A stretch of DNA of 15,237 nucleotides from CAZTVF01 sp964616985 (GCA_964616985.1 CAZTVF010000124.1:1-15237), one strand, 5' to 3'; shown: positions 1 through 6,971, counted from the first letter of the stretch. The notes: generated by a model not told the origin, from the letters alone. Numbers and translations are program-made.

Positions 1-996
1 GCCAAGGGCCTGCAGGATGTGCTTGATGTGGTGCGAGAGGAAGGCCACCGTCTCGCCGACGGCGGCCAGGCGCTCCGACTGCACGGCGGCCTCATACAGC
101 CGCACGTTGTCCAGGGCCAGGCCCGTCTGAAAGCCGATCGCCGTCAGCAGCCTCAGCTGCTCGGTGGAGTAGGTCTGGTCGCTGACGCTGCAGTCGAGGT
201 GAATGACGCCCAGGATCCGCTCGCGGCCCTTGATGGGCACGCACATGGCCGAGCGGATGCCGAAATCGTGCACGCTCTTGCCGGAGGTGAAGCGTTTGTC
301 GTTCATCGCGTTGGAGCTGAGCACGCCGACCTGCTTGGTCATGACCTCGTTGATGATGGTCTTGGAGATGGGCACCTGCTCGCTCTGCTTGCTGTCAACG
401 ACGCGCGACGCCCGCAGCACGAGCTTGCCGCCCTGCGGCTGGCCGATCTCGTCGACCAGCAGGATGTAGCCGCGGTCGGCGCGGACGATCTCGAAGATCT
501 TCGACAGCGTCCGCCGCAGCAGCTGGTCGATGTTGAAGATCGAGCCCATCTCGCCGATGAGGTCGTACAGGATGCGGAGGTTGCCGATGGCCTGCACGCC
601 GGCCTCGGGCGTGGGGATGATGACGGAGTCCTCGTTGCTGGGCATGGTGGCGACGATGGCGGCGTCGACGAGGTTGCCGTCGTCGTCCATCTCCACCGAG
701 GCCGAGGGGCCGCTGGTGGAAAAGACCAGCAGCGTCGAGCCGCAGCGGATCTGGTCGCCGCGGTGCAGGGCCTGGGGCTTGTTCAGCCGCACGCCGTTGA
801 GGTACGTGCCGTTGGCCGAGCCGAGGTCCTCGAGCAGCCACTGACCGTCGCGAAGCACCAGCCGGATGTGCTGGCGCGAGACCGTGTGGTCCGTCAGCGG
901 TGCGAGGTGGCTCTGGCGCCCGATGGTGTTCTCGCCGTCGACCAGGTCGAACGTGCGATCTTTGTCTGGGCCCTGAATGACTTTTACAGATGCCAT
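1..996 (-). CDS. FHA-GAF sensor histidine kinase, 3' end beyond window
   Basis: I read 332 residues from an ATG at 996 to the window edge, with no stop. Residues 1-95 form an FHA domain (GR at 26-27, SRQH at 40-43, NG at 62-63 and 67-68), which in this family binds phosphothreonine peptides. A linker follows, then a GAF domain at about 145-300 that probably senses a small ligand or acts in dimerisation. After a short helix comes a histidine-kinase H-box-like motif, LSHHIKHILQAL (320-331), with H322 or H323 as candidate phosphorylation site. The ATPase domain must lie outside the window. There is no signal peptide or membrane segment, so it is probably a cytosolic sensor. A sigma70 promoter lies about 200 nt upstream; the SD is weak. 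The FHA and GAF calls are firm. Kinase activity is inferred because the catalytic domain is not visible. Confidence 0.88.
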   Translation of the reverse strand, partial: MASVKVIQGPDKDRTFDLVDGENTIGRQSHLAPLTDHTVSRQHIRLVLRDGQWLLEDLGSANGTYLNGVRLNKPQALHRGDQIRCGSTLLVFSTSGPSASVEMDDDGNLVDAAIVATMPSNEDSVIIPTPEAGVQAIGNLRILYDLIGEMGSIFNIDQLLRRTLSKIFEIVRADRGYILLVDEIGQPQGGKLVLRASRVVDSKQSEQVPISKTIINEVMTKQVGVLSSNAMNDKRFTSGKSVHDFGIRSAMCVPIKGRERILGVIHLDCSVSDQTYSTEQLRLLTAIGFQTGLALDNVRLYEAAVQSERLAAVGETVAFLSHHIKHILQALG

Positions 997-1074
997 GCCG
1001 GACCTTGTCCCTTCCCGCCCGCTGAATGCCCTGGCGGCGAACGTGTGGAGGTCGCCGGGGCCCCGTTGCCGGTG

Positions 1075-1098
1075 AAAACACGCGATTGTCAGCGCGTG
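1075..1098 (-). terminator. Hairpin plus short U-run in leader of the FHA kinase gene
   Basis: On the minus strand CACGCG and CGCGTG form a 6-bp stem around an 8-nt loop (1079-1098), followed at once by four T (1075-1078). It lies between the promoter at 1204-1232 and the start at 996, so it could act as an attenuator of the kinase gene. The stem and U-run are short, so this is tentative. Confidence 0.3.
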
Positions 1099-1203
1099 AA
1101 GCACCGGCCGTTGGCGCCAAGTCTAAAGATGCTGTCGGATGTGCCTGGTGGAATAAGTTATTAATGAAGTGCGGCTGCTATAAACCAGGTTTCCGTATCC
1201 ATC

Positions 1204-1232
1204 AATATAGACTTGCACGCGGGACCAGTCAA
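1204..1232 (-). promoter_or_regulatory. Sigma70-type promoter for the FHA kinase gene
   Basis: Read on the minus strand: -35 TTGACT (1227-1232), 17-nt spacer, -10 TATATT (1204-1209). Both boxes match the consensus at five of six positions and the spacing is optimal. It lies in the AT-rich part of the gap between the hydrolase and kinase genes, and predicts a start near 1197 and a leader of about 200 nt. Confidence 0.65.
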
Positions 1233-1259
1233 CCCAACGCGATGTCGACCCGACGGTGA

Positions 1260-1273
1260 CGGCCTTCCGGCCG
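1260..1273. terminator. Small hairpin after the hydrolase gene
   Basis: CGGCC and GGCCG arms enclose a TTCC loop, 20 bp beyond the stop of the metallo-hydrolase gene on the minus strand. No U-run follows. It may only protect or weakly terminate the transcript. Confidence 0.25.
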
Positions 1274-1292
1274 CCGCCCGACAGGCTGTGGG

Positions 1293-1949
1293 CTACTCCA
1301 ACTTTCCCGCGAAGAACGGATTGTACCGCTTCTCTTTACCGATTGTCGAGAGGCCGCCGTGGCCGGGATAAACTTTTGTCTCTTCCGGAAGCGTCAGGAG
1401 GTTCTGGCGGATGTTCCGCAGCAGCCTCGACGCGCTGCCTCCGGGGATGTCCGTCCGGCCGATGCTGTCGGCGAACAGCGCGTCGCCCGTCAGCACCACC
1501 CCCGCCTTGGCGCAGTAGAAGCTCACGCCGCCCTTGGTGTGGCCGCTGGTGTCCAGCACCTGCCACTCGCTGTCGCCCAGTCGCAACGTCGCGCCCGGTT
1601 CGATCAACTCATCGGCCGGCGAGACGGTGGATGACACGCCGAAGGCGGCCGACATGTTCAACTCGCCGCTGGTGAGCATGCCCGCGTCGGCCGACGGGCA
1701 CACCACCCGCATGGACGCGAAGGCGGTCTTGAGCTCATCGATGCCCGCGATGTGGTCGAAATGCCCGTGCGTGATCAGCGCCTTGGCCGGCACGGCCGAG
1801 AGTACCTTGAGCCTCTCCACCAGGGGAGCGGGCCAGATGCCGGGATCGACCACCCAGCATTCGCCGCCGCAGCGGATGATGTAGCTGTTGGTCTCCAGCG
1901 GACCCAGCACCAGCGTGATGAGGTCCACCCATGTAGCAGGTTTGGTCAT
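1293..1949 (-). CDS. MBL-fold metallo-hydrolase, glyoxalase II-like
   Basis: A 218-residue protein of the metallo-beta-lactamase superfamily, of the short hydroxyacylglutathione-hydrolase-like (YcbL/GloB-like) type. The metal-binding signature is complete: HGHFDH at 61-66 (H61, H63, D65, H66), H137 in SGHTKGG, D156 in LTGDALF, and H197 in YPGHGG. Such enzymes bind two zinc or iron ions and usually cleave thioesters such as S-D-lactoylglutathione, but the superfamily is broad and the real substrate is not known. There is no signal peptide, so it is probably cytosolic. At about 220 residues it lacks the C-terminal helical domain of full-length glyoxalase II. The ATG at 1949 lacks a clear SD. 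A TAGAGT box sits 5 nt upstream, but no matching -35 was found. It lies 143 bp after the NDK gene on the same strand. Confidence 0.9.
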   Translation of the reverse strand: MTKPATWVDLITLVLGPLETNSYIIRCGGECWVVDPGIWPAPLVERLKVLSAVPAKALITHGHFDHIAGIDELKTAFASMRVVCPSADAGMLTSGELNMSAAFGVSSTVSPADELIEPGATLRLGDSEWQVLDTSGHTKGGVSFYCAKAGVVLTGDALFADSIGRTDIPGGSASRLLRNIRQNLLTLPEETKVYPGHGGLSTIGKEKRYNPFFAGKLE

Positions 1950-2035
1950 GGTCTACTCTAGCGCGGCCGTTGCATCGCGCGGCGGCGTCCTTGGGGCGAG
2001 CAGAGCCCGGGAGGCGGCGGCCGTGCCGGCAGCAC

Positions 2036-2057
2036 GGTGCGTGGCAAGCCACGCACC
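2036..2057. repeat. 22-bp interrupted palindrome, REP-like
   Basis: Perfect 10-bp arms GGTGCGTGGC and GCCACGCACC are separated by AA. It is 35 bp past the NDK stop. A single strand could fold into a 9-bp stem with a 4-nt loop. There is no U-run, so it looks more like a dispersed intergenic palindrome than a standard terminator. Confidence 0.6.
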
Positions 2058-2068
2058 CTACCAGGGGA

Positions 2069-2082
2069 AGGCCGCCACCCCG
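2069..2082. repeat. 14-bp sequence repeated at 3389-3402
   Basis: AGGCCGCCACCCCG occurs here and at 3389-3402. At the second site it forms the right arm of a hairpin. Both copies are in short intergenic gaps on either side of the NDK gene. The repeat could be a remnant of a shared intergenic element or chance in GC-rich DNA. Confidence 0.3.
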
Positions 2083-2092
2083 GGGGCATTAT

Positions 2093-3274
2093 CTACTTCC
2101 GCGAGTGGAAGTGTTCTTCGATTGCCCGCTTGATGTCGCAGACGGGTTCGGCCTCCGAGAGGCCCACGATCTTGCGTTCGCGGATGGCGCTTTCGGGCGA
2201 ATCGCTCGCGTGGGCGCCGTTGCGCATCAGGTCGCGCCCGAAGTCGCTGCGGACCGTGCCCGGCTCGGCCTTTGTCGGGTCCGTCGAGCCCAGGACCGTC
2301 CGGATGCGGTCGATGGCATTGGGGCCCTCGTACAGCAGCGCCAGGCACTTGGCCTTGCTCGCCGTCGCCCGCTCGGTCGTGTCGGCGACGTCCTCGGGAT
2401 TGACGCCCGTCATGTACTCGACGATGCGGTTGAACTCGGCCGTGGCGTTGCGCTCGGCCAGCATGTCGGCCACCTTCTCGGCGTCATGCATCGTGAAGGG
2501 GAAGCTGAAGGCGTCGTGCATCCGCTGGTAGACTTCCTGCGTCACGTTGCCCTTGAGCTTGCGGACGAAGATGCTCTTGAGCGGGCCGTAGAACTCCTCG
2601 CCCTGGGCCACCGTCATGCTGAACAGCTTGGCCCCGACGATCCGCAGGCCCGTGAGGCTGAAGGCGTCGATGATGTTGCCCGGGCGGCGGCTGCGACGCT
2701 CGAAATTGTCGGGCTTGAGCATCACCAGCGAGACCTGCACGTTGGGCTGCTCGTACTGGATGCGGCCGGTGAGCACGCCGCCGTCGCTGCAGGCATACTC
2801 GGCGAACAGCCGCAGGTGCTCGTCGTTCAGACCCACGTCGGGGCAGGTGATGACGGCGGGCTCGAAGTAGCGGATGTTGCCCTTCTCGTCGGTGATGTAG
2901 TCGCCGTAGGTGCCGCGAATGGTGTCGCCCACCGGCTGCTCGGTGAAGCCGCCGATGACGTCTTCCTTCAAATGCCGCACCGCGTTGGGGCCGCGGAACA
3001 GCAGCAGCATGCACCGCGGCACGTAGCCGGAGGGATTGTCCTGGCGAAGGTTCATGTCGATGTACTGCTGCCAGGCGGCGGCCAGCTTGGGCTCGCTGTT
3101 GGCCGGGCAGACGACCTTCTTGTACTTCTCGACGAACTCGTCGCTGAAAACGAACATGCGGGCGCCCAGGAACTCCAGGCGTGCGTTGGCCAGCAGGCGG
3201 CCGATGATGCCGCCCGTGCGGCTCTTGAACAGGCTGTAGGGTGTGATCAGTGCGTATGCCATTTGGTCCGACAT
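2093..3274 (-). CDS. Tandem nucleoside diphosphate kinase, degenerate first domain
   Basis: A 393-residue protein with two NDK-fold domains in a row. The second (about 178-385) has the family's active-site residues: K187 in LKPDN, Y229, T331 in STDP, R342 in TVRSDF, N352 and H355 in NGAHASDS. H355 is the expected phospho-histidine that moves phosphate between nucleoside tri- and diphosphates. This domain also carries about 55-60 extra residues in two insertions (about 231-280 and 290-308). The first domain (about 5-160) keeps the fold pattern (ALITPYSLF, LLLFRGPNAV, DTIRGTYGDY), but the active-site lysine is T11 and the histidine motif is replaced by VITCPD, so it is probably inactive. A normal NDK has about 140 residues and one domain. 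The start at 3274 is supported by AGGAG seven bases upstream and a promoter just beyond. This is likely the cell's NDK, but the odd architecture leaves a regulatory role open. Confidence 0.88.
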   Translation of the reverse strand: MSDQMAYALITPYSLFKSRTGGIIGRLLANARLEFLGARMFVFSDEFVEKYKKVVCPANSEPKLAAAWQQYIDMNLRQDNPSGYVPRCMLLLFRGPNAVRHLKEDVIGGFTEQPVGDTIRGTYGDYITDEKGNIRYFEPAVITCPDVGLNDEHLRLFAEYACSDGGVLTGRIQYEQPNVQVSLVMLKPDNFERRSRRPGNIIDAFSLTGLRIVGAKLFSMTVAQGEEFYGPLKSIFVRKLKGNVTQEVYQRMHDAFSFPFTMHDAEKVADMLAERNATAEFNRIVEYMTGVNPEDVADTTERATASKAKCLALLYEGPNAIDRIRTVLGSTDPTKAEPGTVRSDFGRDLMRNGAHASDSPESAIRERKIVGLSEAEPVCDIKRAIEEHFHSRK

Positions 3275-3305
3275 TCGTATCTCCTGTGATTCTATTGGAT
3301 CGGAA

Positions 3306-3334
3306 ACTCTAGCACAGCTTCGCGATTTGCACAA
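3306..3334 (-). promoter_or_regulatory. Extended -10 promoter for the NDK gene
   Basis: On the minus strand: -35 TTGTGC (3329-3334), 17-nt spacer, -10 TAGAGT (3306-3311), with TG one base upstream of the -10 (extended -10). It predicts a start near 3299 and a 25-nt leader that includes the AGGAG ribosome site. Confidence 0.6.
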
Positions 3335-3372
3335 CCCTTGATCGGCGGGATCGGCCGCAATGCAGTCCGTGC

Positions 3373-3400
3373 GGGTGGCAGCCTTCCCAGGCCGCCACCC
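3373..3400. terminator. Strong hairpin after ispE
   Basis: Arms GGGTGGC-A-GCCT and AGGC-C-GCCACCC pair with one mismatch around a TCCC loop: 11 pairs in a 28-nt element. It begins 25 bp past the ispE stop (minus strand) and upstream of the NDK promoter, so it probably ends the metal-importer/ispE transcript. No U-run follows, so termination may be factor-dependent, or the hairpin may only stabilise the RNA. Confidence 0.45.
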
Positions 3401-3425
3401 CGTCGCGATGCGCACCGCGAAGGGA

Positions 3426-4334
3426 TCACCACGCGCAGTTCTGGACCACGCGGCAGGATGGGCGGATGGCGGCGGGCAGACGCGCCAGGGCCGCGATGGC
3501 CTCGGTGGCGCTGTCGCAGAGCAGGAACAGCGCGCTGCCGCTGCCGGTGAGATAGACCGGGATCTGCGAGGCCGCCGACAACTCATCCCACAGGGCCGCC
3601 AGGGGTGGGCTCACCCGCCGCGCGGGCGGGCCCAGCTGGTTGGTCAGCAGGCCGCGCCACTGGGCGACGGGCCGCTGCACGAGCGGGATGTCGAGCTGGC
3701 GGCCCATCGGCTGCGGGGCGTCGTCGAACGCGCGGTACACCAGAGGCGTGGCGCACTGGCAGTCGGGCAGCACGAGCACCGCGAAGAAGGGCGCGACGGC
3801 GAGAGGCTCGATGAACTCCCCGCGGCCGGTCATGCGGCAGGCGGGCGGGCCGAGGAACAGCGGCACGTCGCTGCCGAGTTGGGCGGCCAGCGACATCAGC
3901 TCCCCCGCCGTCCGCCGCAGGCGCCAGAACACATTCATCGCGTGCAGCACGGCCGCCGCGTCGCTGGACCCGCCGCCCAGGCCCTTGCCCGGGGGGATGG
4001 CCTTCTCGAGCGTGATGTGCACGCCCGGCAGCGGCTGCGTTGAACCCTGGGCGAGCAGTGCGGCCGCGCGGTAGGCGAGGTTCCTGGCGGGCTCGCCGCA
4101 GTCGGCGCCGCCACAGGCGAAGCCGATGCCGGCCTCCTCCTGCGGGCGGATCTCGATGGTGTCGAACAGCGTGACCTTGGCCACCAGCGAGTCCAGCGGG
4201 TGATACCCATCCTCGCGTTTGGGCCCCACCAGCAGGTTGAGGTTGATCTTGGCCGGGGCCAAGACTCGCAGACCCCCGCCGGGCAGGGGCTCGGTGCGGC
4301 AGGACAATCGGTGACGTTCGTCTGAGGTCATCAT
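3426..4334 (-). CDS. ispE: 4-diphosphocytidyl-2-C-methyl-D-erythritol kinase
   Basis: IspE is a GHMP-family kinase that phosphorylates CDP-methylerythritol at the 2-hydroxyl with ATP, the fourth step of the MEP isoprenoid pathway in the cytosol. The 302 residues are slightly longer than the usual 280-300. Motifs run in order: APAKINLNL (26-34, with K29), the family's GYH (43-45), the ATP-binding glycine-rich loop PPGKGLGGGSSDAAA (114-128), catalytic D156 in GSDVP, and the late glycine motif LTGSGSALF (262-270). ATG codons at 4334 and 4331 are both possible starts. The only SD-like bases (AGG) belong to a palindrome at 4340-4361. The gene begins 37 bp after the cbiO stop on the same strand and is probably transcribed with the importer, although there is no known functional link. 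Confidence 0.95.
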   Translation of the reverse strand: MMTSDERHRLSCRTEPLPGGGLRVLAPAKINLNLLVGPKREDGYHPLDSLVAKVTLFDTIEIRPQEEAGIGFACGGADCGEPARNLAYRAAALLAQGSTQPLPGVHITLEKAIPPGKGLGGGSSDAAAVLHAMNVFWRLRRTAGELMSLAAQLGSDVPLFLGPPACRMTGRGEFIEPLAVAPFFAVLVLPDCQCATPLVYRAFDDAPQPMGRQLDIPLVQRPVAQWRGLLTNQLGPPARRVSPPLAALWDELSAASQIPVYLTGSGSALFLLCDSATEAIAALARLPAAIRPSCRVVQNCAW

Positions 4335-4339
4335 CTTGG

Positions 4340-4361
4340 ACCTGCCTGCCGGCAGGCAGGT
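4340..4361. repeat. 22-bp perfect palindrome at the ispE ribosome site
   Basis: Eleven-base arms ACCTGCCTGCC and GGCAGGCAGGT abut with no spacer. It fills most of the 37-bp gap between the cbiO stop and the ispE start and includes the only SD-like AGG for ispE. As RNA it could fold into a roughly 9-bp stem that hides the ribosome site. A related motif (CCTGCC, 3 nt, GGCAGG) occurs at 9825-9839, which suggests a dispersed repeat family. Confidence 0.65.
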
Positions 4362-4371
4362 TTCGAAATTC

Positions 4372-5073
4372 CTACGCGAGTCCGTGCTCTTCCATCAGCG
4401 TCCGGTCGTCCAGTATATCGGCGGCGGCGCCGCAGGCAATCAGGTGTCCGCCGTCGAGCAGCAAGGCCGTGGTGCACAGCTCACGGGCCAGGCCCAGGTC
4501 GTGCGTTGAGAGCAGCATGGCCTCCTGGCGGCCCGCGAGCAGGTGGGCGATCCGCCGCTGGCTGCGGAAGTCCAGCCCGGCCGTCGGCTCATCGAGCAGC
4601 AGCAGCTTCACCTGCATCGCCAGCACCGTCGCGATGGCACCCGCTCGCTTCTGCCCGCCGGAGAGGTGCGAAGGGTTCCGCAGTTCCAGGCCCGCCAGGC
4701 CCACCGCCTCCAGGGCCGCGCGGGACTGCGCCTCGGCCGCGGCCGCCGAGAGCCCCTGGTTCAGCGGGCCGAACGCCACGTCGTCCAGCAGCGTGGGCAT
4801 GAAGAGCTGGTCCTCGGGGTCCTGAAAGATCATGCCGCAGCGGCTGCGAATGCTTTCCAGCGTGCCGCGCGACAGGGCGATGCCTTCGAGCGTCACGCGG
4901 CCGCGAATGCCCACCGCGCCCATGATCGCCAGCATCAGCGAGGTCTTGCCCGCCCCGTTGGGGCCGATGAGGGCCATCCTCTCCCCCGCCGCCAGGGCGA
5001 ACGTGACATCGTGCAGCGCCACCGTGCCGTCGGCATAGCGGACCTCGAGATCGTCAATGTTCAGCAGCGTCAT
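4372..5073 (-). CDS. cbiO: ECF metal importer ATPase CbiO
   Basis: A 233-residue ABC ATPase that powers the nickel/cobalt importer from the cytosolic face of the membrane. Motifs: Walker A GPNGAGKT (37-44), Q-loop in FQDPEDQLF (83-91), signature LSGGQKR (137-143), Walker B LLLLDEPTAGLD (157-168) and switch H191. FQDPEDQLF and the C-terminal LMEEHGL are typical of CbiO/NikO. The start at 5073 is chosen because its ATG overlaps the cbiQ stop in an ATGA (5070-5073), a sign of translational coupling. An in-frame opening further upstream would run into cbiQ and adds an arginine/proline-rich stretch without homology. The family normally has one ATPase gene per cbiMQO set and works as a homodimer. 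CbiO and NikO cannot be told apart from sequence alone. Confidence 0.93.
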   Translation of the reverse strand: MTLLNIDDLEVRYADGTVALHDVTFALAAGERMALIGPNGAGKTSLMLAIMGAVGIRGRVTLEGIALSRGTLESIRSRCGMIFQDPEDQLFMPTLLDDVAFGPLNQGLSAAAAEAQSRAALEAVGLAGLELRNPSHLSGGQKRAGAIATVLAMQVKLLLLDEPTAGLDFRSQRRIAHLLAGRQEAMLLSTHDLGLARELCTTALLLDGGHLIACGAAADILDDRTLMEEHGLA

Positions 5074-5846
5074 GAATTCACCATCGGGTAGAGCCATCGG
5101 CAGGCGGTCAGGTAAGCGGCGGCGGCCAGGACGAACAGGACGTCGGGCCCGCGAAACCGCAGCCGCAGCAGGCTGTGCGGCTCGCCGCGGTAGCCGCGGG
5201 CGCACATGGCCACGTGGATTCGGTCGGACCGGTCCAGCGTGCGGACGAAGAGGCTGCCGATGATGCCGCCGACGGCGGCGAGTCGCCGGCGGGCCGGGGC
5301 GCGAGCGGCGCCGCGGAAGTCGCGCCCGCGGCGGATGCGCATCGACTCATCGAGCAGCACGAACAGGTAGCGGTAGAGGAAGCCTAGTTGCATCACCAGC
5401 AGCCGCGGCACGCCCCCTCGCCGCATCGCCTCCAGCATGGTGGCGAACGGCGTGGTGGACATCAGGGCTGTCATCGCCAGCACGCCCAGGGAGAACTTGA
5501 TCACGATGTCGGCCAGCGTCAGCCAGCCGCCGCCCAGGGCGAACCGCCAGGGCCCCATCGCGACGTCGCGGAGGGAGTGGTCGTACAGCGGGCTCAGCAA
5601 GGCGAGCATCGCGATGAACGGGCTCAGCACGGCCACGCGCTTGAGGGCGAACGCCACCGGCACGCGCGACAGCCAGAGCATCGCCAGGGGCAGGATCGCC
5701 ATCGGCGCCAGCACCGCCACGGCGTAGCGATCGAAGCTGATGAGCACCGCGGCGTAAGCGATGACGACCAGCAGTTTGGCCCGCGCGTCCAGGCGGTGGA
5801 TCGGCGAGTCGCCGTGCGAGAACTGGTCTATGTGGCTGTGGTGCAT
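5070..5846 (-). CDS. cbiQ: ECF metal importer transmembrane protein CbiQ
   Basis: A 258-residue membrane protein of the EcfT/CbiQ family, which couples ATP hydrolysis by CbiO to movement of the substrate-binding CbiM. Hydrophobic segments are visible at about 24-60, 70-88, 108-131 and 148-166, and near the C-terminus at 235-252. Between them lies the cytosolic coupling region, with arginine-containing motifs RGRDFRGA (173-180) and CARGYRG (215-221). The latter matches the Ala-Arg-Gly coupling motif that contacts the ATPase. The N-terminal HHSHIDQFSHGDSPIHRLDARAK region resembles the usual CbiQ opening (IDxxA...SPxHRLDPRxK). The start at 5846 lies 27 bp after the cbiM stop, with a weak GAGTGA SD. 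The end overlaps the cbiO start by 4 bp. Confidence 0.93.
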   Translation of the reverse strand: MHHSHIDQFSHGDSPIHRLDARAKLLVVIAYAAVLISFDRYAVAVLAPMAILPLAMLWLSRVPVAFALKRVAVLSPFIAMLALLSPLYDHSLRDVAMGPWRFALGGGWLTLADIVIKFSLGVLAMTALMSTTPFATMLEAMRRGGVPRLLVMQLGFLYRYLFVLLDESMRIRRGRDFRGAARAPARRRLAAVGGIIGSLFVRTLDRSDRIHVAMCARGYRGEPHSLLRLRFRGPDVLFVLAAAAYLTACRWLYPMVNS

Positions 5847-5873
5847 GCGTTCACTCGATGCCGCGGGCGTGCA

Positions 5874-6938
5874 CTAATTGACCGTTGCCCCTCGGCGCCG
5901 GATGACTCGCGAGACGGCGTAGACCAGGGCCAGCGTGACCACCGTGCCCAGCAGCCCGGCCAGCGAGCCCCACCCGCTGGCGTTGGGCCAGGCGGCGGCG
6001 CCCGTCTGGACCGGCGGGGCGGCCTGCCCCAGCGGCACGGGGCGTTTGTCGTACGAAGGCAACAGCGCGATCTTGGCCACCGCGGCGTCGGCGGCCTCCA
6101 TGGCGGGCGATGGATGGCCGGGGGCGGCGGCCGCGGTGCGGCTGCTCTCGGCGATGCACCACTCCAGGCCATCGGGGGCGGTGGAGGCGAACCACGACAC
6201 GACGCCACCCAGCAGCAGCGCGGTGGCCAGGATGGTGGCCAGGATGGCCCGGCTGGGCCGGCGGTCCGGGGCGTCGATGGCGGGCGAGTCGAGGCCCAGC
6301 GTAGCCGGGCGGGCGCGGCGGAGATAGGCGATGACGGCAAACGTGATCACGCCCTCGATGCAGCCGATCAGCAGGTGCACGCCCACCATCAGGGCCATCG
6401 GGATCTTCAGCACGCCCGAGAGGTCCGCCTCCAGCGGCACGAGGGCAGCGCCGCCGGCGACGCCGATCATGCACGCCGTCCAGGCCGAGAGGTACTGGCG
6501 GGCGCCGCTCACCCGCCCCGGCCGCCCCAGCACCAGGCGGTACACGCCCGCGCCAAGAACGCATGGAATGACACCCATGTTTATCAGGTTGCAGCCCAGG
6601 GCGAGCAGCCCGCCGTCCTGGAACATCAGGCACTGGACGATGAGGATGGCCGCCATCGTGAGCACGGCCGCCCACGGCCCCAGCAGAATGCCCAGCAGCA
6701 CGCCCCCGCCGAGGTGCCCGCTGGTGCCGGGCATGCCAGGCAGCGTGAAATTGATCATCTGGGCGGCGAAGACGAAGGCCCCCATCACGCCCATCAGGGG
6801 CAGGCGGGCCGGGTCGAGGGTGCGGCGCGCCAGCGCGGCCGCCAGCATCACCGCCAGCGCCCCCGCCGCCAGCGAGGCCGCCGCCACGGGCAGGCTCAAC
6901 AGCTCGTTCGCCATGTGCATCGCAAGGAGATTCGACAT
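5874..6938 (-). CDS. cbiM: Fused CbiM/N metal-binding membrane protein with PDGLE domain
   Basis: A 354-residue substrate-specificity unit of a nickel/cobalt ECF importer. Residues 7-210 are the CbiM/NikM domain: MHMANELLSLPVA at 7-19, GTSGHLGGG with H75, and VHLLIGCIEGVIT (187-199). In NikM structures the metal is held by the N-terminal amine, His2 and a histidine in the TSGH motif. Residues 230-345 form a CbiN/NikN-like part: a membrane helix (231-250), the PDGLEW motif (255-260), an extracytoplasmic Pro/Ala-rich loop, and a final helix (324-343). The start is uncertain: ATG 6938 has GGAG six bases upstream, while ATG 6920 gives the MHM terminus needed for metal binding but has no SD. The gene is first of the cbiM-cbiQ-cbiO-ispE run. 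The upstream dyad and the lack of a B12 riboswitch favour nickel, but this is inference. Confidence 0.92.
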   Translation of the reverse strand: MSNLLAMHMANELLSLPVAAASLAAGALAVMLAAALARRTLDPARLPLMGVMGAFVFAAQMINFTLPGMPGTSGHLGGGVLLGILLGPWAAVLTMAAILIVQCLMFQDGGLLALGCNLINMGVIPCVLGAGVYRLVLGRPGRVSGARQYLSAWTACMIGVAGGAALVPLEADLSGVLKIPMALMVGVHLLIGCIEGVITFAVIAYLRRARPATLGLDSPAIDAPDRRPSRAILATILATALLLGGVVSWFASTAPDGLEWCIAESSRTAAAAPGHPSPAMEAADAAVAKIALLPSYDKRPVPLGQAAPPVQTGAAAWPNASGWGSLAGLLGTVVTLALVYAVSRVIRRRGATVN

Positions 6939-6971
6939 TCACTGCTCCGCGTGCGAGGAAGAGGCACGATG

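Noticed and set aside
1950..1962. TAGAGT as the -10 of a leaderless hydrolase transcript
   Set aside because: No -35-like hexamer at suitable spacing; the surrounding sequence is very GC-rich.
1970..3289. Open frame of 439 codons on the plus strand
   Set aside because: It is antisense to the NDK gene, which has clear homology, a promoter and an SD.
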